NCBI RefSeq assembly: GCF_000016165.1
Contig: NC_009253.1
Span: 1,150,332-1,214,331, forward strand
Origin: Desulforamulus reducens MI-1
Lineage (GTDB): Bacteria; Bacillota; Desulfotomaculia; Desulfotomaculales; Desulfotomaculaceae
Length of the DNA: 64,000 nucleotides
Direction: 5' to 3'
Below the pieces are notes generated by a model. The model searched no databases, was not told where the DNA came from, and worked only from the letters and a program-made list of their open reading frames with translations. How positions within the stretch are numbered: position 1 is the stretch's first letter; every line of letters starts with the position of its first letter. Position numbers and translations under genes: made by a program. This document shows, one piece after another, positions 8,216 through 16,366 of the stretch.

Positions 8216-9217
8216 GTGAGCGAGAAAGTTCTTACTCAAAAAGAAATTGATGAACTGTTTGCCAGATATGAAGAACAGCCAATAAAACAAGAAGCAAAAG
8301 ATCTCTTAAATATGCAAGAATTAGATATTATAGGTGAAATAGGAAATATTTGCATGGGTACTGCTGCCACTACCCTTTCACAGCTACTAAGTCAACGGGT
8401 AATCATCGGTTACCCTAAAATTATTGTTTGTCAACAAGATGAAGTTTTTGGCAGCTTCTCAACCCCTTATTTAATTATTGAGGTTCAATTTAAAGAGGGA
8501 TTGAACGGATTCAATGTTCTTGTTATCAATGAAGAAGAGATTGCTATCATTGCTGATATTATGATGGGCGGGAATGGGCAGGTCACAAAACCCGTTATGA
8601 TTACAGAGATGGAGTTAAGTGCTTCTACCGAGGCTATGAACCAAATGATTGGATCCTCGGCTACGGCAATGGCGGACCTATTTGGTATCGGTATTGATAT
8701 TGCTCCACCCAAAGCCACAATGGTTGAAGATTTGCTTAATGCTAGTCATACACCCTTACCAACGGATAAGCCTGTAGTGGTTGCCAGGTTTGAAATTACA
8801 ATTGGGGATATTATTAAGACAACCTTTATGCAAATAACCAACGTAGATGCAGCCCGTGACCAAGCGAACTACCTGTTGATGAAAGCAGGGGCCTGTGATG
8901 CAGAAAATACCGAGGAGAAGGCTAGTGACGAGACAGTTATACAAAACTTTACTCAAACGAAAGCACCTTTCGATTTACCAAACCTTGCTGGTGCCTTGGC
9001 TATCCCTGTGGATTTAGAGTTCTCACTGGGTAAAATTCGTTGTACCGCAGGAGACTTGGCAAAGTTGAAAAAAGGGGATACCCTAGCAATTCCTTTCTCA
9101 AGTCAACAAATTAAGCTCCTGGTGGGGGGAATACCAGTTGCCCTAGGAGAACTGCAGACCCATGCGGAAGAAACCAAGATCAAAATCAGCCGGTTGTACC
9201 AGAAGAGCATTAAATAA
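8216..9217 (+). CDS. CheC/FliY-type CheY-P phosphatase with FliN-like domain
   Basis: 333 aa from GTG 8216, chosen for AAGGAG at 8203-8208; the frame is open up to TTG 8174. Domains in order: an N-terminal CheY-P-binding peptide (LTQKEIDELFARYEE), then two CheC phosphatase motifs (DIIGEIGNICMGTAATTL and ELSASTEAMNQMIGSSATAM, each with the E-x2-N core). A C-terminal SpoA/FliN domain follows (IPVDLEFSLGKIRCTAGDL onward). This is the FliY architecture, which dephosphorylates CheY-P at the flagellar switch. No other flagellar gene is nearby: it sits alone behind spo0A, which is odd for fliY. It may be a stand-alone paralogue. Confidence 0.85.
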   Translation: MSEKVLTQKEIDELFARYEEQPIKQEAKDLLNMQELDIIGEIGNICMGTAATTLSQLLSQRVIIGYPKIIVCQQDEVFGSFSTPYLIIEVQFKEGLNGFNVLVINEEEIAIIADIMMGGNGQVTKPVMITEMELSASTEAMNQMIGSSATAMADLFGIGIDIAPPKATMVEDLLNASHTPLPTDKPVVVARFEITIGDIIKTTFMQITNVDAARDQANYLLMKAGACDAENTEEKASDETVIQNFTQTKAPFDLPNLAGALAIPVDLEFSLGKIRCTAGDLAKLKKGDTLAIPFSSQQIKLLVGGIPVALGELQTHAEETKIKISRLYQKSIK

Positions 9218-9254
9218 TAAGTTCTTATAAGTAAGGTTAAAGGTTTCGTACATT

Positions 9255-9291
9255 AGAAAGCGATCGTATGAATTTCATGCGATCGCTTTCT
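9255..9291 (+). terminator. Near-perfect palindromic hairpin after the FliY-like gene
   Basis: AGAAAGCGATCG (9255-9266) pairs exactly with CGATCGCTTTCT (9280-9291), and the inner bases TATGAA/TTCATG extend the stem. Only a weak T run follows. It probably terminates the FliY-like transcript, but the GCGATCGC palindromes in both arms could also be a protein site. Confidence 0.6.
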
Positions 9292-9330
9292 TAGCAATTA
9301 GAAAGAATAAAACTTTCCGACTTAATTTTA

Positions 9331-9360
9331 GTATCACATTTTTAATGTTGGTATAAACTA
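9331..9360 (+). promoter_or_regulatory. Possible sigma-G-type promoter of the 55-aa gene
   Basis: GTATC, 18 bp, TAAACTA resembles the sigma-G layout (GMATA-N18-CATnnTA) but with several mismatches. The spacing equals that before the SASP (18057) and the 48-aa gene (40753). Weak evidence. Confidence 0.25.
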
Positions 9361-9392
9361 CGGGTGTCAAATCTTTTTTTAGGGGGGTTTTT

Positions 9393-9560
9393 ATGGTAAG
9401 GAAAGTTGGAGCAACGGATAAAAAAGGCAAAGGCAGCCAAAGGAATGAAACTCATATGGCAGGGATAACAACTGCCTCTGATTTTATTCAAGAGAAAATG
9501 GCGAAGGAATCCGGGATTAAGCTAGACCAACACGTAAATGAATATTCACATTTAAAATAA
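9393..9560 (+). CDS. Tiny 55-aa protein, spore-protein-like (unrecognised family)
   Basis: ATG start behind AGGGGGG. The 55-residue product is polar and basic in its first third (VRKVGATDKKGKGSQRNE). It continues with TASDFIQEKMAKESGIKLDQ and ends SHLK. The segment E-K-M-x2-E-x-G-I matches E-E-L-x2-E-x-G-[IL] in the tiny genes at 40815 and 40999, which suggests one family of small, gamma-SASP-like or coat-associated proteins. It shares a bidirectional terminator with the convergent gene at 9583. The coding call rests on the ribosome site, the shared motif and the terminator at its stop; the function is unknown. Confidence 0.6.
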   Translation: MVRKVGATDKKGKGSQRNETHMAGITTASDFIQEKMAKESGIKLDQHVNEYSHLK

Positions 9561-9582
9561 CACCGCCAAATTAGCGGTGTTA
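9558..9582. terminator. Bidirectional terminator between convergent small genes
   Basis: TAACACCGC (9558-9566) / GCGGTGTTA (9574-9582), a perfect 9-bp stem with a 7-nt loop. It overlaps the stop of the 55-aa gene and abuts the stop of the minus-strand gene. Confidence 0.75.
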
Positions 9583-9807
9583 TTAGTATTCAATCTCTTT
9601 CTCAATGTACTCTTGACAATTTGCTTTAAAGTTATTTAATAATTTGTTGACCCGTTCTTGACCATAGCGTTGAATTAATTCGTAACCACTTACATAAGTA
9701 CACTTCTTTGTAATTTCTGGGATTGCTAGAATACAAGCTGGATGTACTCTTTTGTTTAATACGATCTTTCTTTGATATTTACAATTATCACAGGATGGAT
9801 TATTCAT
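9583..9807 (-). CDS. Small Cys-rich protein, probable zinc-binding
   Basis: 74 aa, ATG start behind GAGGGAGTGATGA. It contains CDNCKYQRK near the N-terminus plus single cysteines at PACIL, KKCTY and NCQEY, a pattern compatible with a metal site. The C-terminal half is helical (ELIQRYGQERVNKLLNNFKA). No family is recognised. It is transcribed against the 55-aa gene, and its upstream region (9808-10163) contains an unassigned hairpin. The gene is probably real from its ribosome site and convergent terminator; its role cannot be stated. Confidence 0.6.
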   Translation of the reverse strand: MNNPSCDNCKYQRKIVLNKRVHPACILAIPEITKKCTYVSGYELIQRYGQERVNKLLNNFKANCQEYIEKEIEY

Positions 9808-9926
9808 TTCATCACTCCCTCAATGAAATCCTAATCTTTCTATTGAATTTAGGATAGGATAAACTTATTAAAGCTTTATGTCAACCATATTATATTGGTT
9901 TAAAAAATTATTTACCTATAATTAAC

Positions 9927-9965
9927 AAACTACGGCTTAAACGGGTATGCTTAAGCCGTAGTTTT
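9927..9965. other. Orphan hairpin in the 9808-10163 intergenic region
   Basis: AAACTACGGCTTAA (9927-9940) pairs with TTAAGCCGTAGTTT (9951-9964). It has T runs on both strands and so looks like a bidirectional terminator. However, no gene ends here: the flanking genes (minus strand 9583-9807 and plus strand steA) diverge from this gap. The remaining ~320 bp are AT-rich with no ORF I can support. Confidence 0.5.
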
Positions 9966-10163
9966 ATACAACGGAATTCGATACAGGTTTCTTAAAATAT
10001 TTGGCAAAAGCTACAAAAGAATAGCTATTTTAAAACTTATAAAAATAATTATATTTATCAGTTAAATAAAAAATAATTGGTAAAAAATAACATTAAATCA
10101 AATTGGGTATACTTGACTTAACGATTTTATAACATTAGAATGAAGTTGTTAAGGTGGTGATTT

Positions 10164-11291
10164 GTGCAAATGCATGTAAGATCAATCGCCCGCGTGGATA
10201 AAAGAACAAAAGATCTAGCAAAAAGAATTCATGCAAATGAAATAGCTGTGATATGTCATCATGAATTGGATAAAGTAGCAGCAGACTCCTTAATTGCAGC
10301 TAAAGTTAAAGCGGTAGTCAATGCTGTACCTTCACTAAGTGATGATTATCCTAACCTAGGTCCAATAACACTCCTCGAGGCTGGTATACCGATTATTGAC
10401 AATGTTGGAAAAGAAGTTATGGAAAAGATTCAAGATGGAGTAGAACTGGAGATACGAGGAAACGTTGTTTATCTGGGTGGACAAATCTTGGCAGATGGAA
10501 TGATATTAACTCTCCAGCAAGTTAAAGAACACATGGAACAATCCCGAAGCCGTATGGATCGGGTTTTATCCCGTTTTATTCATAATACACTGGACTACGC
10601 CAAAAACGAGGTGGATTTTGTTTGTGGCGGGTTACGCATTCCAGAAGTTGGTACAACCTTTAAAGGTAGGCATACCTTAATTGTTGTAAGGGGACACAAT
10701 TATAAACAAGATTTAAATGCAATTAAATCTTACATTGATGAAGTTCAGCCCATATTAATCGGTGTCGATGGGGGTGCTGATGCATTACTGGAGTTTGGCT
10801 ATACACCTGATTTAATTATCGGAGATATGGACAGTACCACCGATAAAGCCCTCTGTAGTGGTGCGGAGCTGGTTGTGCATGCCTATCCAGATGGCAGAGC
10901 ACCGGGCATGGAAAGAATTGAGGCCATGGGATTATCTGCTAAGGTGTTTCCGGCGCCGGGTACCAGTGAAGATATAGCCATGATGTTGGCCTATGAAAAG
11001 GGGACTGAATTGATCGTTGCTGTAGGGACCCACTCCAATATGTTAGATTTTTTGGAGAAAGGGCGTAAAGGGATGGCCAGTACATTCCTGGTTCGACTAA
11101 AGGTTGGCGATATTCTGGTTGATGCAAAAGGGGTTAGTCAACTCTATAAGAGTCGCGTTAAGATGAAATACATTGGCCAAATACTGCTGGCGGGGCTTGT
11201 CCCACTGGTGGTGGTTATTGCAATGGCTCCTCCCACCCGGGAGCTATTCCGGCTACTGGTACTAAATGTACGTTTAATCTTTGGTATTTAG
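10164..11291 (+). CDS. steA: SteA-like cytokinetic ring protein, thiamine-pyrophosphokinase fold
   Basis: 375 aa, GTG start. A central thiamin-pyrophosphokinase-like catalytic region is visible (LIGVDGGADALLEFGYTPDLIIGDMDS, then APGTSEDIAMMLAYEKG), preceded by an unrelated N-terminal domain. It ends in one transmembrane helix (YIGQILLAGLVPLVVVIAMAP) and a short tail. SteA of Corynebacterium has this make-up and partners with SteB at the division ring. Here steB follows at 11 bp, so the pair is intact. A genuine thiamine-PPi role is unlikely given the membrane anchor and context. The family is well supported; the division role is inferred from actinobacterial work. Confidence 0.82.
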   Translation: MQMHVRSIARVDKRTKDLAKRIHANEIAVICHHELDKVAADSLIAAKVKAVVNAVPSLSDDYPNLGPITLLEAGIPIIDNVGKEVMEKIQDGVELEIRGNVVYLGGQILADGMILTLQQVKEHMEQSRSRMDRVLSRFIHNTLDYAKNEVDFVCGGLRIPEVGTTFKGRHTLIVVRGHNYKQDLNAIKSYIDEVQPILIGVDGGADALLEFGYTPDLIIGDMDSTTDKALCSGAELVVHAYPDGRAPGMERIEAMGLSAKVFPAPGTSEDIAMMLAYEKGTELIVAVGTHSNMLDFLEKGRKGMASTFLVRLKVGDILVDAKGVSQLYKSRVKMKYIGQILLAGLVPLVVVIAMAPPTRELFRLLVLNVRLIFGI

Positions 11292-11302
11292 GAGGAAGTC
11301 CT

Positions 11303-12223
11303 TTGATTATTGATTATCGCTACCACATTGCTTCCTTAGTGGCTGTTTTTATTGCCTTAGGCATAGGAATTTTGGTAGGTAGTGCCGTGTTAGGAAATGA
11401 GGGTATTGTTGAGCGTCAAAAGCAACTGGCAGATCGCTTAGAAATTCAATTAGAAGAGCTAAGAGATAAGAATGAAGCTGTACAAGCCAGAGCCAATAAT
11501 CTTGAAATAGACAACAATATACAAAAACAGTTTGAGAAACAGGTGTTACCTCCGCTGGTGGCTGGAAAGTTATCTGGCAAAAGGTTAGCCATTGTAGAAA
11601 CCAACAGTTATGGCTTTCGTGATGATTTAATTAATGCACTAACGATGGCAGGTGCCACTGTACAGTCGGTAACAACCGTTTTAGATGGTTTTGAATTAAC
11701 CAATCGCAAGGACCGCATCATTAGTGAATTGAATCTTAAAGAAAATGAAGATGAAAAAATTATCAAATTGTTGGCAGCAGAAACAGCCAGAGGTATTTTA
11801 ACCGGTGAAAAACAGGCTATGCTAAATACTTTGGCTCAGGTGGACTTGCTTGAGTTGTCCGGAGACTATGGTGTACCGATTGACGGTATAATATTCATCG
11901 GTGGCAGTCAGGACCAAACTCTCGTTAAAACAGAGAATTTGGATTATCCCATGATAGATTATTTTTTACAACAAAAACTCCCTGTTTTCGGAGTTGAGGA
12001 AACGAATGTAACCTTTTCTTACATGAAGTCCTATCAGAAGAAAAGGGTCAGCACGGTGGATAACGTTGAAACGGTTCCAGGCCAACTGGCGCTTGTTATG
12101 GCTATTGCAGGGAAACCAGGACATTATGGGGTTAAGCCCACTGCCAAACAGTTACTGCCACCCTTTGAGACAACTGGAGGTGTAGGAAGTGGCCAAAGTG
12201 TCAGTGGTAATACCCGCCCATAA
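11303..12223 (+). CDS. steB: SteB/MctB-like membrane protein ('copper transporter' family)
   Basis: 306 aa, TTG start behind AGGAGG. One N-terminal transmembrane helix (HIASLVAVFIALGIGILVGS) is followed by a coiled coil (~residues 38-75, rich in Q/E/L) and an extracytoplasmic alpha/beta domain. The IDYRYHIASLVAVFIALGIGI start is the hallmark of the DUF3186/MctB family. Mycobacterial MctB is linked to copper export, while corynebacterial SteB forms a cell-division complex with SteA. Adjacency to steA favours the second role. The 3' end overlaps the next glycosyltransferase gene by 35 bp, which implies coupling. Confidence 0.8.
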   Translation: MIIDYRYHIASLVAVFIALGIGILVGSAVLGNEGIVERQKQLADRLEIQLEELRDKNEAVQARANNLEIDNNIQKQFEKQVLPPLVAGKLSGKRLAIVETNSYGFRDDLINALTMAGATVQSVTTVLDGFELTNRKDRIISELNLKENEDEKIIKLLAAETARGILTGEKQAMLNTLAQVDLLELSGDYGVPIDGIIFIGGSQDQTLVKTENLDYPMIDYFLQQKLPVFGVEETNVTFSYMKSYQKKRVSTVDNVETVPGQLALVMAIAGKPGHYGVKPTAKQLLPPFETTGGVGSGQSVSGNTRP

Positions 12224-12899
12224 TGAAGCCAATAGAATTTCCGATACCATAAAAGGAGTTCAAAGGATTCCGGAGGTATCGGAAATTCTTGTGATCGATG
12301 ATGCATCCACAGATGGCACCGCTGAACTGGCGGAACAGACAGGAGCTACCGTAATTAGATTATCTAAAAATATGGGAAAAGGAGGGGCACTAAACGCTGG
12401 GGTAGCCAAGGCTTCCGGTGATATAGTGGCCCTTTTGGATGGCGATTTAGGAAGCAGTTCCAGTGAAGCTAGAGCTCTTATATTACCGGTTTTACATAAT
12501 ACTGCCGATATGACCATTGCCCAATTTCCCCGTGCCAAGAAAAAGGGTGGTTTTGGACTGGTAAAAAATCTGGCCCGATCCGGTATCCGATATTATGCAG
12601 GCTTAGAAAGCAATGCTCCGTTATCCGGTCAGAGGGTGATGACCCGACAGGTGTTGGAAACAGTTGTTCCCTTTGCCTCGGGTTATGGTGTTGAAGTGGC
12701 CTTAACCATTAAAGTTGCCCGAGCAGGATTTCGAGTTCTTGAGGTCCCCACACAAATGTCCCACGCAGAAACCGGCAGGGACCTAAGGGGTTTTATGCAC
12801 CGTGGCAAACAATTTGTTCATGTGGCCAGGGTACTGGCGGGCTGTTTTGTACAATATGGTTTTAATGGTTTTACCAGCGCCAAGGGTTGTCAAAAATAA
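12189..12899 (+). CDS. Family 2 glycosyltransferase
   Basis: 236 aa, GTG start 7 nt after GGAGGTG and overlapping steB. It has a GT-A fold with SVVIPAHNEANRI, ILVIDDASTDGTAELA (first DxD-like), NMGKGGALNAGVAKASGDIV and LLDGDLG (second acidic motif). The layout resembles dolichol-phosphate mannosyl/glucosyltransferase-like or glucosyl-3-phosphoglycerate synthase-like enzymes; acceptor and sugar cannot be told. There is no transmembrane segment, so it is probably cytosolic or peripheral. Its place between steB and an MraY-like gene suggests a lipid-linked cell-envelope glycan made near the division site (inference). Confidence 0.88.
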   Translation: MAKVSVVIPAHNEANRISDTIKGVQRIPEVSEILVIDDASTDGTAELAEQTGATVIRLSKNMGKGGALNAGVAKASGDIVALLDGDLGSSSSEARALILPVLHNTADMTIAQFPRAKKKGGFGLVKNLARSGIRYYAGLESNAPLSGQRVMTRQVLETVVPFASGYGVEVALTIKVARAGFRVLEVPTQMSHAETGRDLRGFMHRGKQFVHVARVLAGCFVQYGFNGFTSAKGCQK

Positions 12900-13003
12900 A
12901 TTTGGCTAGAATGGGGTATAGTTAACCATCATAGGCAATATAGATAGGACTACCAATGCGGTGATAGAAAGGAACTAAGTTTTTAAAGTCCTTGAGGTGT
13001 ACC

Positions 13004-13840
13004 ATGACACAACTTACTTATGTTTATTTTATTGTTTCTTTGCTGGTCTCCTATGGGGTGGCCAGAATAATCCTGCCAAGCATTTTGAAACTGATTACAG
13101 AGGCGGGCTATGTTAGAGCAAATTTTCGAGGGGATGCTATTCCAGTTGGAGTAGGACTTGTGTTTTTTATAAGCGTCCTTTTACCAACAAGCTTTGTACT
13201 ATTCCTAAATACAGATAGGTACCAACCCAGTGCCTTGCTCTATTTATTCGTCCTAGGTTCTATGACATTATTGGGTATGACCGATGACATCTTTGGTTCT
13301 CGGGCAGATAGTGGTCTAAAGGGACATATTAAAAAGATGCTCCGGGGGGAATTAACAACCGGGGGGTTAAAACTGGCGGCCGGGGGCGTCATGTCTATGG
13401 TTGTAGCTGTATCCATTAGTAGTCACTGGCAAGATATTGTCCTTAATACTCTGGTGATAGCCCTTTCTATCAATGCAATCAATTTATTGGACCTTCGGCC
13501 AGGTCGGGCTGGCAAGGGTTTTTTATTAGGAGGCATCCTCCTGTTTCTGGGTGGTTGGCCATCCTTTAATCTGGTTTGGTATGTCATGACAATGGGTGCT
13601 TTGTTAGCTTACCTCCCTACTGACCTGAAGGCTAAAGCTATGATGGGCGATACCGGTTCCAATGCCCTGGGGGCCACCATAGGCATAACTTCTGTACTGG
13701 TGTTACCGGAAACGGTTAAAGTCAGTTACCTAGTATTTTTAATAGCCTTTCATTTATTTACAGAGAAGTACAGTTTAACAAAAATCATTGAAAAAAATAA
13801 AACGCTCAATTATTTGGACCAATTAGGAAGAAATCAGTAA
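13004..13840 (+). CDS. MraY/WecA-like polyprenyl-phosphate sugar-1-phosphate transferase
   Basis: 278 aa from ATG 13004 (an in-frame TTG lies at 12992). Multi-pass membrane protein with about 8-9 hydrophobic helices. It has the family acidic loops MTDDIFGSRADSGLKGHIK and NLLDLRPGRAGKG, plus MMGDTGSNALGATIGI. These match glycosyltransferase family 4 (MraY, WecA, TagO), which transfer a sugar-1-phosphate to undecaprenyl phosphate. It is shorter than MraY (~320 aa), and the adjacent genes are not mur genes, so it is probably not the main MraY. A terminator follows. It is the fourth gene of the steA-steB-GT2 cluster. Confidence 0.85.
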   Translation: MTQLTYVYFIVSLLVSYGVARIILPSILKLITEAGYVRANFRGDAIPVGVGLVFFISVLLPTSFVLFLNTDRYQPSALLYLFVLGSMTLLGMTDDIFGSRADSGLKGHIKKMLRGELTTGGLKLAAGGVMSMVVAVSISSHWQDIVLNTLVIALSINAINLLDLRPGRAGKGFLLGGILLFLGGWPSFNLVWYVMTMGALLAYLPTDLKAKAMMGDTGSNALGATIGITSVLVLPETVKVSYLVFLIAFHLFTEKYSLTKIIEKNKTLNYLDQLGRNQ

Positions 13841-13866
13841 ACTTACTGTAAATTTAAGTATAATAG

Positions 13867-13915
13867 CAAGCCGGGGATTACAGAGCAAATTCTGTGTCTA
13901 CCGGCTTGACTTTAT
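13867..13915 (+). terminator. Terminator after the MraY-like gene
   Basis: Stem CAAGCCGG (13867-13874) / CCGGCTTG (13901-13908) with an inner pair ACAGA / TCTGT, followed by ACTTTATCT. Confidence 0.7.
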
Positions 13916-13970
13916 CTCTCCCATGTATTAAGTTGGTTGACAGCAGTAGTAAAATTTGGAGGTGACCCTG

Positions 13971-15104
13971 TTGGTAAATAAAGAACGAATTATTCATGAA
14001 TTTTTGGAAATGGTTCAGGTGGACAGTGAGTCTGGTGCAGAACGTCAAATAGCTGATTTATTAAAGGATAAGCTTACAGTTCTGGGCCTTGAGGTCGTTG
14101 AAGATAACGCCGGTTCTCACATTGAAGTTGGCCAGACAACGGGGAACATTATAGGTACCTTACCAGCTAATGGAGGAAAGGGACCTCTTTTATTGTTCTC
14201 TGCTCATATGGATACAGTAAAGCCTGGTAAAGGTGTTAAACCGATAAGAGAAAAGGGGATCATTTCTTCTGCTGGTGATACGATCCTGGGTTCCGATGAT
14301 AAAGCAGGAATTGCAGCCATACTAGAGGCCCTTCGTGTAATTGAAGAAAAGCAAATCAAGCACGGAGGCATTCAAGTGGTCTTCACCATAGCAGAAGAAA
14401 AGGGGTTAGTTGGGGCTAAAAGATTGGACTATGCCCTAATAAAGGCAAAACTGGGTTTTGTTTTAGACAGTGGTGGATCTCCGGGGGAGATCATTATCAA
14501 GGCACCTACCCAGTATAGCTTTAAAGCCGCGGTAAAGGGAAAAGCAGCCCATGCAGGGATTGCTCCCGAACATGGTATTAATGCGATTGTTGTTGCCTCC
14601 AATGCCATTGCAAATCTAAAGCTTGGACGTATTGACAAAGAGACAACTGCCAATATTGGGTTTATTTCTGGTGGTGTAGCCACCAATATTGTTCCTGAAA
14701 AAGTGGTTGTGGAGGGAGAAGCACGAAGTATAAACCCTGCAAAGGCAAAGGAACAAATTGATCACATGATAGAAGAATTTGAAAAAGCTGCTGCTAAATT
14801 TAGCGCCAGTGTAGATATAGAACCGGTGAAGCAATATGATAACATTGATTTGGCTGAGGATTCTTTACCAGTGCAGATTGCCCTCAGGGCTGCAGAAAAT
14901 GCCCAAATAAAACCTCACTTGGGGCAGACTGGTGGTGGAAGTGATGCCAACGTCTTTAATGGCCAGGGGATTGCCTGTGCCAACCTTGGCATTGGCATGT
15001 CCAAGGTCCACACAACAGAAGAGTTTATCACCGAAGAACATTTGGTAGAAAACGCCAAGTATGTGGTGGAAATCATCAAGGTAGCCCAAGAAATAGGGGC
15101 CTAA
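13971..15104 (+). CDS. M20 family metallopeptidase (PepT-like)
   Basis: 377 aa from TTG 13971, chosen because GGAGGTG (13957-13963) is 7 nt upstream; the frame is open to TTG 13956. Zinc-ligand motifs are visible: LLFSAHMDTVKPGKG (His and Asp), ILGSDDKAGIAAILE (bridging Asp), FTIAEEKGLVGA (catalytic Glu pair) and GQTGGGSDANVF with a late HTTEEF His. A dimerisation insert lies in the middle (about 180-290). The family includes tripeptide aminopeptidases and carboxypeptidases such as B. subtilis YqjE; the substrate is not predictable. It is flanked by terminators, so probably monocistronic. Confidence 0.88.
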   Translation: MVNKERIIHEFLEMVQVDSESGAERQIADLLKDKLTVLGLEVVEDNAGSHIEVGQTTGNIIGTLPANGGKGPLLLFSAHMDTVKPGKGVKPIREKGIISSAGDTILGSDDKAGIAAILEALRVIEEKQIKHGGIQVVFTIAEEKGLVGAKRLDYALIKAKLGFVLDSGGSPGEIIIKAPTQYSFKAAVKGKAAHAGIAPEHGINAIVVASNAIANLKLGRIDKETTANIGFISGGVATNIVPEKVVVEGEARSINPAKAKEQIDHMIEEFEKAAAKFSASVDIEPVKQYDNIDLAEDSLPVQIALRAAENAQIKPHLGQTGGGSDANVFNGQGIACANLGIGMSKVHTTEEFITEEHLVENAKYVVEIIKVAQEIGA

Positions 15105-15205
15105 TGAATGGAATAAAAAATTCTCTAAGAGAAACTGAAAGGAAGCTAGAGAAAAAATAAAACCAGTGTGGTTTGTAGAGATTTTTCCCTTTAAGTTTAA
15201 GAATA

Positions 15206-15260
15206 AAGCTTTATGTAAATAATTAGGATAGAGATTTACTAATTAGTTTACATAAAGCTT
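15206..15260. repeat. Long AT-rich inverted repeat upstream of the DUF3866 gene
   Basis: AAGCTTTATGTAAA (15206-15219) is repeated exactly in inverse at 15247-15260. The inner AATTAG/CTAATT extends the stem across a 12-nt loop. It ends 6 bp before the AAGGAGG ribosome site of the next gene and lacks a T tract. An operator or a leader structure is more likely than a terminator. The rest of the 15105-15280 gap holds nothing I recognise. Confidence 0.5.
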
Positions 15261-15280
15261 AATTTAAGGAGGCCTTTGAT

Positions 15281-16366
15281 TTGATTCGCATTCGCCGAGG
15301 TGTGGCTAAGGAGATTACCTCGCGTAGACAAGGGATTACTGAGTTTCTCGTTTCAGTGGAGGGTGAAAACCAAAGGGCCGTAAATTATGATGACCTCACT
15401 GGGCCAGTGGAAACAGGTGACGAGGTTCTTTTAAATACCACCGCTGTGTATAAAAAATTGGGCACCGGGGGTGTTCATTTTGTTATGGGAAACCTGTCTG
15501 GTTCGGGGCACGATGTTTCGCAAGAGGGACATATTATGAAACTACGCTATAGCCCTTGTCAAGTAAAGGTAATCTCGGTGGAAGAACAGGAGAGTCCCTA
15601 TGCGGAGACTATGAATCAGGTGGAATCTCTGGCGGGAACCCCTGTAATTATAGGTACTCTCCATAGTATGCTGGCCCCGGTGGCTGCTGCCATAAAAAAG
15701 TTAAGCAAGGCTTCATTAAAGGTTGCTTACTTGATGACAGACGGTGCCGCTGTTCCCATAGGTTTATCTAGAATGGTTACGGAGCTTAAAAATAAGGGGC
15801 TAATTGATAAAACTATTACCTGTGGACATGCCTTTGGTGGAGATTTTGAAGCAATTAATATTTATACCGGGCTTTTAGCCTGTAGAGCGGTGGCGAAGGC
15901 CGATGTGATCCTTGTGGCCATGGGGCCTGGAATTGTTGGTAGCGGCTCCCGCTATGGTTTTACAGGAGTTGAACAGGGTGAGATCGTAAACGCAGTAAAT
16001 ATTCTTGGCGGCAAACCACTTACCATCCCCAGAATTAGTTTTGCAGATAACCGGGAGAGGCACCGGGGCATCAGTCATCATACACAAACAGCCCTGGGGA
16101 AAATTGCTTTAACCAAGTCCACTGTGGTATTACCAAAGTTGGCACCGGAAAAGATGGAATTGGTGTTTAAACAGTTGGAGGACAGTGGGATCAGCCAGAA
16201 GCATGATGTTGCCATTGTTGATGCTAGCCCGGCATTGGAAGCTCTGCAAGAATATAATATCAGGGTTACCACCATGGGGCGGTCCGTACAACAAGACCCG
16301 GAATTTTTCCTGGCAGCTGGAGCTGCGGGTGTTTATCTTATGGCTCACCTGGAAATGTTAGTTTAA
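15281..16366 (+). CDS. DUF3866 family protein
   Basis: 361 aa, TTG start behind AAGGAGG. The N-terminus (RIRRGVAKEITSRRQGITEF) and the GTGGVHFVMGNL segment are those of DUF3866. The rest is an alpha/beta protein with glycine loops (AMGPGIVGSGSRYGFTG) and no signal peptide or transmembrane segment. The family has no established function. It is commonly found close to spoIIM in spore formers, as here. Its 3' end overlaps the convergent mciZ-like gene by 9 bp. Confidence 0.85.
   Translation: MIRIRRGVAKEITSRRQGITEFLVSVEGENQRAVNYDDLTGPVETGDEVLLNTTAVYKKLGTGGVHFVMGNLSGSGHDVSQEGHIMKLRYSPCQVKVISVEEQESPYAETMNQVESLAGTPVIIGTLHSMLAPVAAAIKKLSKASLKVAYLMTDGAAVPIGLSRMVTELKNKGLIDKTITCGHAFGGDFEAINIYTGLLACRAVAKADVILVAMGPGIVGSGSRYGFTGVEQGEIVNAVNILGGKPLTIPRISFADNRERHRGISHHTQTALGKIALTKSTVVLPKLAPEKMELVFKQLEDSGISQKHDVAIVDASPALEALQEYNIRVTTMGRSVQQDPEFFLAAGAAGVYLMAHLEMLV

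Noticed and set aside
12992-13003. TTG 12992 as the start of the MraY-like gene
   Set aside because: The AGGTG just before ATG 13004 lies inside that extension; ATG is preferred, although its spacing is short.
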